Assembly (NCBI RefSeq): GCF_000299915.1
Contig: NZ_AMRI01000009.1
Span: forward strand, 1-64,000
Direction: 5' to 3'
Length of the DNA: 64,000 nt
Source of the DNA: Gallaecimonas xiamenensis 3-C-1
GTDB lineage: Bacteria; Pseudomonadota; Gammaproteobacteria; Enterobacterales; Gallaecimonadaceae
Shown: positions 1 to 7,555 of the stretch, piece after piece
How positions within the stretch are numbered: position 1 is the stretch's first letter
Layout: the number at the start of each line of letters is the position of its first letter
Program-made: the position numbers and the translations under genes
Notes under the pieces: model-generated
Told to the model about the DNA's origin: nothing
The model's input: the letters and a program-made list of their open reading frames with translations, nothing else
Database searches by the model: none

Positions 1-761
1 AGCCTGCCGAGTCTTATGATCTGTTGCTGGTGGTCGGCGGGCCCGGCGCCTACAGCGGCAGCCATCCCAATCTTTGTACCTGGCTTCGGGATATGGAAGG
101 GCGGGTAGGGCGCCTGGTGTCGGTCTGTACCGGTGCCTTTTTGTTGGGGGAGGCCGGTTTGCTTGACGGCCACCGGGTAACCACCCATTGGAACTACACC
201 GAGCAGCTGGCCCAGGCCTATCCCAAGGCCAAGGTGGAGCAGAACCAGATCTTCATCAACGATAAGAGCGGAGTGATCAGCTGCGGCGGCATTACCGCCG
301 GTATCGATCTTGCCTTGTCGCTTATCGAGGCCGATCACGGTCGGCAACTGGCGGTGCAGGTTGCCAAGGTGCTGTTGGTGGTGATGCGCCGCCAAGGCGG
401 GCAGGTTCAGTTCAGCCCCTTGCACGCCGAGGTAACCGATGATGAAACCGTCATTGGCAAGGTGCAGCGGTACGTACTTGAGCATCTCGATGAGGACTTT
501 TCGGTGGAGTCTCTGGCGGCCATGGCGGCCATGAGCCAACGGCATTTTGCCCGCAGCTTTGCCCAGGAAGTGAAAATGACCCCCATGGAATTCGTCCGGG
601 CCGCCAGGGTCGATTCTGCCAGGAAGCTATTGGAAAACAGTGCCTTGCCTTTGAAGACCATCGCCTATCAAAGCGGTTTTGCCAGTACCCGCCAGATGCG
701 CCAGCAGTTTAACGACAAGCTGGGGCTGACCCCGGCCCAATATCGCCGCCAATTCGGTTAA
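1..761 (+). CDS. GlxA-family AraC-type transcriptional regulator (5' end outside window)
   Basis: Cytoplasmic DNA-binding regulator with an N-terminal DJ-1/PfpI-like domain and a C-terminal AraC HTH. The frame is open to base 3 without a stop, so the start and part of the DJ-1 domain lie outside the window. Visible are the GGPG turn, the nucleophile-elbow stretch SVCTGAFLLGEAGLLDG with the family cysteine, and in the last 100 residues two helix-turn-helix units (around MSQRHFARSFAQEV and FASTRQMRQQF) ending PAQYRRQFG. Family members have about 320 residues. The ligand and targets are unknown. It lies 150 bp upstream of another regulator, but nothing visible links the two. Confidence 0.93.
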   Translation, partial: PAESYDLLLVVGGPGAYSGSHPNLCTWLRDMEGRVGRLVSVCTGAFLLGEAGLLDGHRVTTHWNYTEQLAQAYPKAKVEQNQIFINDKSGVISCGGITAGIDLALSLIEADHGRQLAVQVAKVLLVVMRRQGGQVQFSPLHAEVTDDETVIGKVQRYVLEHLDEDFSVESLAAMAAMSQRHFARSFAQEVKMTPMEFVRAARVDSARKLLENSALPLKTIAYQSGFASTRQMRQQFNDKLGLTPAQYRRQFG

Positions 762-911
762 CTGGCCGTTAATGGGTTCAACATGGCCGTAATGGTCCTG
801 TTTTGCCCGTCGCTTGTCAGCTGAGATCGGTAATCATTACTTGTGACCTGTTTGTTGGGTCTCAGGGATTGCCGCCCGAGGTATCGGTGGCCTGGAAGCT
901 GACGGCGTTAA

Positions 912-2342
912 ATGACGATGCAAACACTACCCCCACTTGCAAACAAGGCTCTGCGTTTCGGGCCTTTTCTGCTCTATCCAGACCAGCGTCTGCTGATGAA
1001 GGAAGGGGAGCCGCTCAACCTGGGCGGCAAGGCCATGGATATCCTGCTGGCGCTGCTGCAAGAGCCCGGCGCCCTGGTCAGCAAGGGGCAACTGATGGCC
1101 AGGGTTTGGCCCACCACAGTGGTGGACGAGATCTCGGTACGGGTCCATATCGCTGCCCTTAGGAAGGCCCTGGGGGACAGCCACCGCAGCGAGGGGATCA
1201 TCGCCACCTTGCCCCAGCAGGGCTACCGCTTTGTGGCCAAGGTTAGGGTAGAGGACTCGGTAAGCGGCGCCCCAAGGCTGCCGTTGCCGTCGCTGCTGTG
1301 GCACACCCTGGGCCGGGATGAGGCCCTTGGCACCCTCAAACGCCTGCTCCTTGAGCGGCGCCTGCTGACCCTGGTGGGCTGTGGCGGCATAGGTAAAACC
1401 ACGGTAGCCCTGCGGGTGGCCGAGCAGCTCAAGGGCGACTTTGGCGACGGCATCCATTTTCTGGATCTGGCCACCATTGACGATCATGATGCCGTGGCCA
1501 AGGTGTTGGCCCAAGGCCTGGGCTTGGCCCCTGGCCATGGCCTGGCGGGCTACTTTGAAGGGCGCCAACTGCTCCTTGTCCTGGACAACTGTGAGCACCT
1601 GGTGGGGCCCTGCGCCAGCCTGGTGGAGAGGCTGCTGCGATTGGCCCCGGGGCTGAGGGTGCTGGCCACCAGCCGTGAGCCGCTAAGGGCCGAAGGGGAG
1701 TCTGTGCTGCACTTGGGTCCCCTGCCTTATCCGGTGGCCTGCGATAGCCCCAATGCCAGCGAAGCCATCAGCTACGCCGCCATTGAACTCTTCCTGGCCA
1801 GGGCCCAGGCCCGTTTGCCCCAGTTCAGCCTGGATGACGACAACGTGGCGGCAGTTGCCGCCATCTGCCGCCGCCTGGACGGTATCCCTCTTGCCATTGA
1901 ACTGGCGGCGGCCAATGTGGAAGCCTTGGGGCTGGACGGGATCTGCGCCCAGCTTGACGACGGCATGCGGCTGTTAAGCCAGGGCCGGCGCCATGCCCTT
2001 AAACGCCATCAGACCCTGGAAGCGACCCTCGATTGGAGCTACGGCCTGCTGAGCGACAGTGAGCAGCGCTGTTTTCGGTTGCTGGCCATTTTCAACGGGG
2101 CCTTTTCCCTCAACCAGGCCCTGGAGCTACTCAACTGCGGCGATGCCTGCCGGGCTACCCTGTTGGAGCGGGTAACCCAACTGGTCAGCAAGTCCTTGTT
2201 GGAAGTGGACCGCAGTGGCCCTGAGCAAAAATACCGGCTCCTGGACACCACCCGCAGCTACGCCCTGGACAAGCTCAAGGCCAGCGACGACGTCCACCAC
2301 CTTTGCTGTCTCGGCCACCTGCGCCAAACCAAGGCCCAATAA
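912..2342 (+). CDS. Winged-helix regulator with STAND/NB-ARC-type ATPase, compact form
   Basis: Probable ATP-dependent transcriptional regulator of 476 residues. Residues 1-105 are an OmpR/PhoB-type winged helix (GKAMDILLALLQEPGALVSK, then SVRVHIAALRKALGD and GYRFVAKV). A P-loop ATPase follows: Walker A GCGGIGKTT near residue 157, Walker B LLLVLDNCEHL, sensor-like LATSREPL and the GIPLAIELAAA motif. Many relatives carry a further 400 or more residues of TPR-like repeats; here the protein stops soon after YRLLDTTRSYALDKL, so the usual sensor part is absent. No remnant of it is seen downstream. Start is ATG 912; ATG 918 is an alternative. The gene precedes the hydrolase cluster in the same direction and probably controls it (inference). 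Confidence 0.85.
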   Translation: MTMQTLPPLANKALRFGPFLLYPDQRLLMKEGEPLNLGGKAMDILLALLQEPGALVSKGQLMARVWPTTVVDEISVRVHIAALRKALGDSHRSEGIIATLPQQGYRFVAKVRVEDSVSGAPRLPLPSLLWHTLGRDEALGTLKRLLLERRLLTLVGCGGIGKTTVALRVAEQLKGDFGDGIHFLDLATIDDHDAVAKVLAQGLGLAPGHGLAGYFEGRQLLLVLDNCEHLVGPCASLVERLLRLAPGLRVLATSREPLRAEGESVLHLGPLPYPVACDSPNASEAISYAAIELFLARAQARLPQFSLDDDNVAAVAAICRRLDGIPLAIELAAANVEALGLDGICAQLDDGMRLLSQGRRHALKRHQTLEATLDWSYGLLSDSEQRCFRLLAIFNGAFSLNQALELLNCGDACRATLLERVTQLVSKSLLEVDRSGPEQKYRLLDTTRSYALDKLKASDDVHHLCCLGHLRQTKAQ

Positions 2343-2464
2343 GAAACGGCCGTTGTTGGCCAGCCTGGCCATGCCCCTCGGCTGCCTTGTGCCAAAGTGC
2401 CTTTTTCCCTTTCGCTGCCTCCCAAGGCTTATCAAAAACGCATTTAAAAACAAATGCTTGAGTT

Positions 2465-2511
2465 GTTAATTTCGTTGCCTGCTCCATTAACGCCGATTAA
2501 CACCGATTAAC
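2465..2511. promoter_or_regulatory. Candidate operator: three phased ATTAAC direct repeats plus one inverted copy
   Basis: ATTAAC occurs at 2486-2491, 2496-2501 and 2506-2511, exactly 10 bp apart, in a conserved context (last two copies CCGATTAAC). The inverted copy GTTAAT lies at 2465-2470. OmpR-type winged-helix proteins typically bind head-to-tail repeats spaced one helical turn. The array sits 65-90 bp upstream of the hydrolase start at 2576 and just after the winged-helix regulator gene. A separate 6-bp inverted repeat, GCATTT/AAATGC, is at 2440-2457. The assignment to that regulator is inference. Confidence 0.5.
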
Positions 2512-2575
2512 TCGCGCCGGGGGCGGCCAGCACCAATGATGAAGGCCAACACCAGTCCTCATTGGAGAAAGCCCG

Positions 2576-3586
2576 ATGTCGCGTCAATCCCTGCTGGCCA
2601 GCGTCTCGCTGCTACTTGCCACCTTTGCCTGCCAGGGCGAACCCTGGGTAGACAAGGATACCCGCCAATTCCTCGATGCCCTGGCCGCCGGTGGCGGCAA
2701 GCCACTGGAAACCCTGTCCCCCACCGCTGCCCGTGCCGTGCTGACCGGTGCCCAGCAATCGGTGGCGGTGGACATGTCCGGCATCGAGGTGGAGCACAAG
2801 AGCGTAGCGGTGGCCGGCAAGCCGCTGAAGCTGGTGCTGGTTAAACCGGCCGCCGCCAAGGGGCCCTTGCCGGTATTCATGTTTTTCCACGGTGGTGGCT
2901 GGGTGCTGGGGGACTACCCCACCCACGCCAGGCTTATCCGCGACCTGGTGGTGAATTCCGGCGCCGCCGCTGTGTACGTGGACTATGCCCCTTCCCCGGA
3001 AAGCCAATATCCCACCGCCATCAACCAGGCCTATGACGCCACCTTGTGGGTGGCTCAGCATGGCCGGGAATGGGGCCTGGATCCGCGCCACCTGGCGGTG
3101 GCCGGCAACAGTGTCGGCGGCAATATGGCGGCGGCGGTGTCCTTGATGGCCAAGGACAAAGGCAAGCCGGCCATTGGCTTTCAGTTGCTGCTGTGGCCGG
3201 TGACCGACGCCCGTTTCGACACCCCCTCCTACCAGCAGTTTGCCCAGGGCCACTTCCTGACCCTGCCGATGATGAAGTGGTTCTGGGACGCCTACACCAC
3301 CGATCCCAAGGAGCGCGCCCAATACTACGCCTCACCCCTGCGCGCCTCCCTTGCCGAGCTCAAGGGCCTGCCGCCGGCGCTGGTGCAAACCGCCGAATGC
3401 GACGTGCTGCGTGACGAAGGGGAAGCCTATGCCCACAAGCTGGACGCCGCCGGGGTGCCGGTCACCGCCACCCGCTACAACGGCATGATCCACGACTACG
3501 GTCTGCTCAATCCCCTGGCCAGCAACAGCACGGTGCAAGCCGCCCTGCGCCAGGCCGGTGAAGAGCTGCGCCACCACTTGCACTGA
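2576..3586 (+). CDS. Exported alpha/beta hydrolase, HSL/esterase family
   Basis: Carboxylesterase-like enzyme of the hormone-sensitive-lipase family, 336 residues. The N-terminus (MSRQSLLASVSLLLATFACQ) looks like a Sec or lipoprotein-type signal, so it probably acts outside the cytoplasm. The oxyanion-hole motif HGGGW is near residue 104, the nucleophile elbow is GNSVGG, and the remaining triad members fit Asp in AECDVLRDEG and His in GMIHDYG. Start ATG 2576 has GGAG eight bases upstream. It is the first gene after the phased ATTAAC repeats and lies 70 bp ahead of the isochorismatase-like gene. Substrate unknown; a short-chain ester or lactone would be typical. Confidence 0.88.
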   Translation: MSRQSLLASVSLLLATFACQGEPWVDKDTRQFLDALAAGGGKPLETLSPTAARAVLTGAQQSVAVDMSGIEVEHKSVAVAGKPLKLVLVKPAAAKGPLPVFMFFHGGGWVLGDYPTHARLIRDLVVNSGAAAVYVDYAPSPESQYPTAINQAYDATLWVAQHGREWGLDPRHLAVAGNSVGGNMAAAVSLMAKDKGKPAIGFQLLLWPVTDARFDTPSYQQFAQGHFLTLPMMKWFWDAYTTDPKERAQYYASPLRASLAELKGLPPALVQTAECDVLRDEGEAYAHKLDAAGVPVTATRYNGMIHDYGLLNPLASNSTVQAALRQAGEELRHHLH

Positions 3587-3656
3587 CAATTTTGGCCTGT
3601 CCGGCGAGGCTGCCGGGCAGGGCGTTTTTACCCCATCACACAACGAGGAAACTACC

Positions 3657-4310
3657 ATGGCCATTGCCAAAGCCGCTCCCGGCAAAACCCTGCTCAGCCC
3701 CAACGACCACATCCTGGTAATGATTGACCACCAATCCCAGATGGCCTTTGCCACCAAGTCCATTGACGCGGTAACCCTGCGAAACAACGCCGCCCTGGTG
3801 GCCAAGGCCGCCAAGGAATTTGACGTCTCCACCATCCTCACCACCGTTGCCGAGAAGAGCTTTTCCGGCCCTATCTTCGAGGAGATCAGTGCGGTGTTCC
3901 CTGGCTGCAACGTCATCGACCGCACCACCATGAACACCTGGGAAGACGAACGCATCGCCGAACGGGTCAACAGCATAGGCAAGCCCAAGATAGTGCTGGC
4001 AGGGCTCTGGACCTCGGTCTGTATCGTCGGCCCGGCCCTGTCGGCCCTGGACCAGGGTTTTGAGGTCTACTTCATTGCCGACGCCTGTGGCGACGTGTCT
4101 GTCGAAGCCCATGAGATGGCCATCCAGCGCATGGTACAGCTGGGCGCCCGCCCCATGACGTCCTTGCAGTACCTGCTTGAGCTGCAACGGGACTGGGCCC
4201 GCACCGGCACCTACGACCAGACCGTCAAGACCGCCATTGCCAACGGTGGCGCCTATGGCCTTGGCCTGATCTACGCCAAGACCATGTTCAATGCCTCCGA
4301 AGGCCACTGA
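3657..4310 (+). CDS. Isochorismatase-family (YcaC-like) hydrolase
   Basis: Cysteine hydrolase of the isochorismatase superfamily, 217 residues, cytoplasmic. Evidence is the central fold with Asp24 in LVMIDHQSQ and nucleophile Cys122 in LWTSVCIVGPAL, followed by GFEVYFIADACGD. YcaC-type members end with an LLELQRDW-like segment, which is present. Start ATG 3657 was chosen because CGAGGAA precedes it by seven bases; a longer frame from 3558 would overlap the hydrolase end and has no family similarity. Substrates of YcaC-type proteins are generally unknown (amides or C-N bonds are likely). It belongs to the 2576-8868 cluster. A stable hairpin separates it from the next gene. Confidence 0.88.
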   Translation: MAIAKAAPGKTLLSPNDHILVMIDHQSQMAFATKSIDAVTLRNNAALVAKAAKEFDVSTILTTVAEKSFSGPIFEEISAVFPGCNVIDRTTMNTWEDERIAERVNSIGKPKIVLAGLWTSVCIVGPALSALDQGFEVYFIADACGDVSVEAHEMAIQRMVQLGARPMTSLQYLLELQRDWARTGTYDQTVKTAIANGGAYGLGLIYAKTMFNASEGH

Positions 4311-4316
4311 TGTAAA

Positions 4317-4340
4317 AGGCGCCTCCTTCGGGAGGCGCCT
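4317..4340 (+). promoter_or_regulatory. 10-bp perfect stem with UUCG tetraloop between two genes
   Basis: AGGCGCCTCC (4317-4326) pairs with GGAGGCGCCT (4331-4340) across a TTCG loop closed by C-G, an unusually stable RNA tetraloop. No T-run follows, so it is not a standard intrinsic terminator. It starts 7 bases after the isochorismatase stop and ends 13 bases before the next start codon. It may protect the upstream message end or tune expression of the downstream genes (inference). Confidence 0.6.
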
Positions 4341-4353
4341 CGAGGTAAGCCCC

Positions 4354-4893
4354 ATGTCCAACGACGCCATCACCCTGGTGATCCGCCACCGGGTCAAAGC
4401 CGGCCATGAAGCGCGCTATGAAAGCTGGCTGCGCCGTATCACCGAAACGGCCAGTCGCTACCCGGGCCACCTGGGGGTGGATGTGATGCGTGACGCCAGT
4501 CTTTTTGTCAGTGTGCTGCGTTTTGCCAGCGCCGACGCCCTGGATGACTGGCTGGCGTCGGCCACCCGCCAGGCCCTTATCACCGAGATCGCCCCCTTTT
4601 TAAGCGAGCAGGAAAGCCGCGAGCAGCACCAGGGCCATGAGTTCTGGTTTGTGCCGTCCCAAAGCCATCGCCCGCCGACCCGTTGGAAGCAGGCCCTGGT
4701 GACCTTTTTGGTGATCTTGCCGTTAAGCCTGCTCTTCCCGCAGTTACTCAAGCCGGTATTTGCCCTGTCTCCCTGGCTGGGCAGTTATCTTGGCCGCGGC
4801 CTGCTGGTCACTCTTTGCATCGTGTTGTCGGTGGTTTACCTGCTGATGCCAAGGGTTACCCGGCTGCTGGCCCCTTGGCTTAACAAACCCTGA
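4354..4893 (+). CDS. ABM (antibiotic biosynthesis monooxygenase)-domain protein with C-terminal membrane segments
   Basis: 179-residue protein. Residues 1-100 form an ABM-type ferredoxin-like domain (ITLVIRHRVKAGHEARYESW, later HLGVDVMRD). Residues about 110-170 contain two hydrophobic helices (ALVTFLVILPLSLLF and LLVTLCIVLSVVYLL), so the domain is tethered to the inner membrane facing the cytoplasm. ABM domains act as small cofactor-free monooxygenases, haem-degrading enzymes or structural dimers; which applies here cannot be told. Start ATG 4354 gives the domain its normal beginning; a longer frame from 4291 runs through the hairpin and the previous gene. The amidohydrolase gene follows after 18 bp. 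Confidence 0.82.
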   Translation: MSNDAITLVIRHRVKAGHEARYESWLRRITETASRYPGHLGVDVMRDASLFVSVLRFASADALDDWLASATRQALITEIAPFLSEQESREQHQGHEFWFVPSQSHRPPTRWKQALVTFLVILPLSLLFPQLLKPVFALSPWLGSYLGRGLLVTLCIVLSVVYLLMPRVTRLLAPWLNKP

Positions 4894-4911
4894 GCCACAA
4901 GGAGCGTACCC

Positions 4912-6753
4912 ATGCATGCCGATATCATTTTTAAAAATGGCCATATCCATACCGTCGACAAGAGCAATCCCTACGCCAGTGCCGTGGCCATCAAGGACGG
5001 CCGTTTCCTGACGGTGGGCAGCGACAGCGAGGCCATGGCCTATTGCAGCCGCGACACCCAGGTTATCGACTTGAACCGCCGTACCGTCATTCCGGGCCTT
5101 AACGACTCGCACCTGCACCTTATTCGCGGTGGCCTCAATTACAACCTGGAGTTGCGCTGGGAGGGGGTGCCGTCTTTGAGCGACGCCCTGGCCATGCTCA
5201 AAGCCCAGGCCGACCGTACCCCGACCCCCCAATGGGTGCGGGTGGTGGGGGGCTGGAACGAGTTCCAGTTCGCCGAGCGCCGTATGCCCACCCTTGACGA
5301 GCTTAACCGCGCCGCGCCGGACACTCCGGTGTTTGTACTGCACCTTTATGACAGGGCGCTCTTGAACCGCGCCGCCCTTAAGGTGGTGGGTTATGACAAA
5401 AACACCCCCAACCCGCCGGGCGGTGAAATTGTCCGCGATGCCAGCGGTAACCCCACCGGCATGCTGATCGCCCGGCCCAACGCCATGATCCTCTACGCCA
5501 CCCTGGCCATGGGGCCCAAACTGCCGCTGGAATACCAGGTCAACTCCACCCGCCAGTTTATGCGCGAGCTAAACCGCCTTGGGGTGACCAGCGCCATCGA
5601 CGCTGGCGGCGGTTTCCAAAACTACCCGGACGACTACCAGGTGATCCAGGAGCTGGCCGACGCTGACCAGCTCACTATCCGTATCGCCTACAACCTCTTT
5701 ACCCAAAAGCCCAAGGAAGAGCTGGCAGATTTTCAAAGCTGGACCAAACAGGTCAAACCGGGGCAGGGCAGCGATTTCTTCCGCCACAATGGCGCCGGCG
5801 AGATGCTGGTGTTCTCCGCCGCCGACTTTGAAGACTTCCTAGAGCCTCGGCCGGACTTGGCCCCCAGCATGGAAGCAGAGCTTGAGCCCGTGGTGCGCCA
5901 CCTGGTGGCCGAGCGCTGGCCGTTTCGCCTGCACGCCACCTATGACGAGTCCATCTCGCGGATGCTGGATGTGTTCGAGAAGGTCGACCGCGACATTCCC
6001 TTCGACGGCTTGCCCTGGTTCTTCGACCACGCCGAAACCATCAGCCCTCAGAACATCGAGCGGGTTCGGGCGCTGGGCGGCGGCATTGCCATCCAAGACC
6101 GCATGGCCTTCCAGGGGGAATACTTTGTTGACCGCTACGGCCCTAAAGCCGCCGAGCAAACCCCGCCCATCAAACGGATGCTGGCCGAAGGGGTGCCGGT
6201 AGGCGCCGGTACCGACGCCACCCGGGTGTCCAGTTACAACCCCTGGACCTCCCTTTACTGGCTGGTGTCAGGCAAAACCGTGGGTGGCCTCAACCTCTAC
6301 CCCGAAGGCTTGGACCGCGAACAAGCCCTGGCGCTCTTTACCCATGGCAGCGCCTGGTTCTCCTCCGAGCAAGGCAAGAAAGGCCAAATCAAGGTGGGGC
6401 AACTGGCCGATATGGTGGCCCTGTCCAGCGATTACTTCCGTATCGACGAGGAAGAAATCAAGTGGCTTGAATCGGTACTGACCCTGGTGGGCGGCAAAGT
6501 GGTGTACGGCTGTGATGAGTTCACCACGCTTTCTCCTCCCGTATTGCCGGTGCTGCCCGACTGGTCGCCGGTGGCCATGGTGCCCGGCCACTGGCGCCCC
6601 AATCTTGCCGAGATCCAGGCCACCATGCACCAGTGCTGCGGCTCTTGCGCCGTACACGGCCATGACCACAACAAAGCGCGCTTCTCTGACGTACCGGTCA
6701 GCGACTTCCAGGGTTTCTGGGGGGCCTTTGGCTGTTCCTGTTTTGCCTTTTAA
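4912..6753 (+). CDS. YtcJ-type metal-dependent amidohydrolase with Cys/His-rich tail
   Basis: Amidohydrolase-superfamily enzyme, 613 residues, no signal peptide. Metal-site motifs in order: PGLNDSHLHL near residue 65, FRLHATYDES, WFFDHAETIS and GAGTDATRVSSYNPW, plus the terminal composite-domain motif GQLADMVALSSDYF. YtcJ-like proteins hydrolyse C-N bonds; substrates are mostly undefined. It is longer than the usual 530-560 residues because of a C-terminal extension (residues about 545-613) carrying QCCGSCAVHGHDH and ending GCSCFAF, which could bind an extra metal. ATG 4912 has AAGGAG upstream. It lies 18 bp from the ABM gene and 12 bp from the first XapX gene, so it is in the same operon. 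Confidence 0.9.
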   Translation: MHADIIFKNGHIHTVDKSNPYASAVAIKDGRFLTVGSDSEAMAYCSRDTQVIDLNRRTVIPGLNDSHLHLIRGGLNYNLELRWEGVPSLSDALAMLKAQADRTPTPQWVRVVGGWNEFQFAERRMPTLDELNRAAPDTPVFVLHLYDRALLNRAALKVVGYDKNTPNPPGGEIVRDASGNPTGMLIARPNAMILYATLAMGPKLPLEYQVNSTRQFMRELNRLGVTSAIDAGGGFQNYPDDYQVIQELADADQLTIRIAYNLFTQKPKEELADFQSWTKQVKPGQGSDFFRHNGAGEMLVFSAADFEDFLEPRPDLAPSMEAELEPVVRHLVAERWPFRLHATYDESISRMLDVFEKVDRDIPFDGLPWFFDHAETISPQNIERVRALGGGIAIQDRMAFQGEYFVDRYGPKAAEQTPPIKRMLAEGVPVGAGTDATRVSSYNPWTSLYWLVSGKTVGGLNLYPEGLDREQALALFTHGSAWFSSEQGKKGQIKVGQLADMVALSSDYFRIDEEEIKWLESVLTLVGGKVVYGCDEFTTLSPPVLPVLPDWSPVAMVPGHWRPNLAEIQATMHQCCGSCAVHGHDHNKARFSDVPVSDFQGFWGAFGCSCFAF

Positions 6754-6765
6754 GAGGAGATAACC

Positions 6766-6990
6766 ATGCGACCGTTATTGGGTTTATTGCTGGGGCTGTT
6801 GATCGGCGCCGGCTGCCGGCTGGCGGGGATACCGCTGCCGGCGCCCCAGGCGCTGATCGGCGCCTTGCTGGTGTTGGCCATGACCTTGGGTTACAGCCTC
6901 ACCGGCCTGTTAAACCGTTGCCGCCCGGCCACCCAGGCCGACAACTGCGGTGGCCCCAGCGGCCAGCGCCAAACCGGAGGTACGCGATGA
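6766..6990 (+). CDS. XapX-domain small membrane protein (copy 1)
   Basis: 74 residues with two hydrophobic segments. LLGLLLGLLIGAGCR followed by a proline turn (IPLPAPQALIGALLVLAMTL) is the XapX (DUF1427) signature. The function of the family is unknown; the name comes from a gene next to xapB in E. coli. Residues 52-74 form a polar tail. AAGAGGAG is upstream of ATG 6766. Its stop overlaps the start of copy 2 by four bases, indicating translational coupling. Confidence 0.85.
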   Translation: MRPLLGLLLGLLIGAGCRLAGIPLPAPQALIGALLVLAMTLGYSLTGLLNRCRPATQADNCGGPSGQRQTGGTR

Positions 6991-7175
6991 CCGCCTTGAT
7001 GGGGATAGTACTGGGGCTGCTGATTGGCGCCGGTTGCCGCTGGTTTGACATTCCGGCACCGGCACCGCCGAAACTGATGGGGGCGCTGCTGGTGGTGGCC
7101 ATGACCCTGGGCTTTATCGGCACCGATGCCCTGCTGGCCAAGGCGCCTGCCGTGGCCGTGGAGGCCGGTCAATGA
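6987..7175 (+). CDS. XapX-domain small membrane protein (copy 2)
   Basis: 62 residues; same architecture as the gene before it (GIVLGLLIGAGCRWFDIPAP, then PPKLMGALLVVAMTLGF), so the pair is a tandem duplication. Start ATG 6987 overlaps the upstream stop and is preceded by CGGAGG, which favours it over the longer frame from 6918. Its stop overlaps the DoxX start by four bases. The pair may form a hetero-oligomer in the inner membrane (inference). Confidence 0.83.
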   Translation: MTALMGIVLGLLIGAGCRWFDIPAPAPPKLMGALLVVAMTLGFIGTDALLAKAPAVAVEAGQ

Positions 7176-7555
7176 ACCTCTCGTTGCTGTTGGTGCGTTG
7201 CTGCCTGAGCGCGGTATTTTTGTTCAGCGGTTTTGACAAGCTCTTTGACTGGGCCGAAGCCCAGCGGGAAGTGGTGGGTTTTGGCCTGCCGATGCCGGCC
7301 TTGTTTGCCGCCGCCACCATCGGAGTGCAGCTGGGCGGCGGTTTGAGTGTATTGCTGGGCTTTTATACCCGCTTTGGCAGCTTGCTGCTGATGGCCTTTA
7401 CCGCCGCAGCGACCCTGCTGGTGCACTGGCCAGTGGGCGCCCCCAACCCCACCATGGCCCTCACCACCAGCCTTGAGCACCTGGCCATTATTGGCGGTTT
7501 TGTGCTGCTGACGGTGACCGGCCCTGGCACCTTGGCGCTGGCCGGCAGGCGCTGA
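7172..7555 (+). CDS. DoxX-family membrane protein
   Basis: 127-residue inner-membrane protein with four predicted helices. The N-terminal LLVRCCLSAVFLFSGFDKLF and the loop GGLSVLLGFYTRFGSLLL match the DoxX family. DoxX proteins are often subunits or partners of quinone or thiosulfate-linked redox enzymes, and many are uncharacterised. It starts within the stop of XapX copy 2 and its TGA overlaps the ATG of the outer-membrane protein gene. It may link hydrolysis or oxidation products to the respiratory chain, but no sequence feature proves this. A second DoxX gene is at 18552. Confidence 0.87.
   Translation: MNLSLLLVRCCLSAVFLFSGFDKLFDWAEAQREVVGFGLPMPALFAAATIGVQLGGGLSVLLGFYTRFGSLLLMAFTAAATLLVHWPVGAPNPTMALTTSLEHLAIIGGFVLLTVTGPGTLALAGRR

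Noticed and set aside
2155-2480. Idea that the STAND regulator is broken by a frameshift
   Set aside because: No sequence resembling the missing repeat domain follows in any frame, and the stop is clean, so a naturally short form is more likely.
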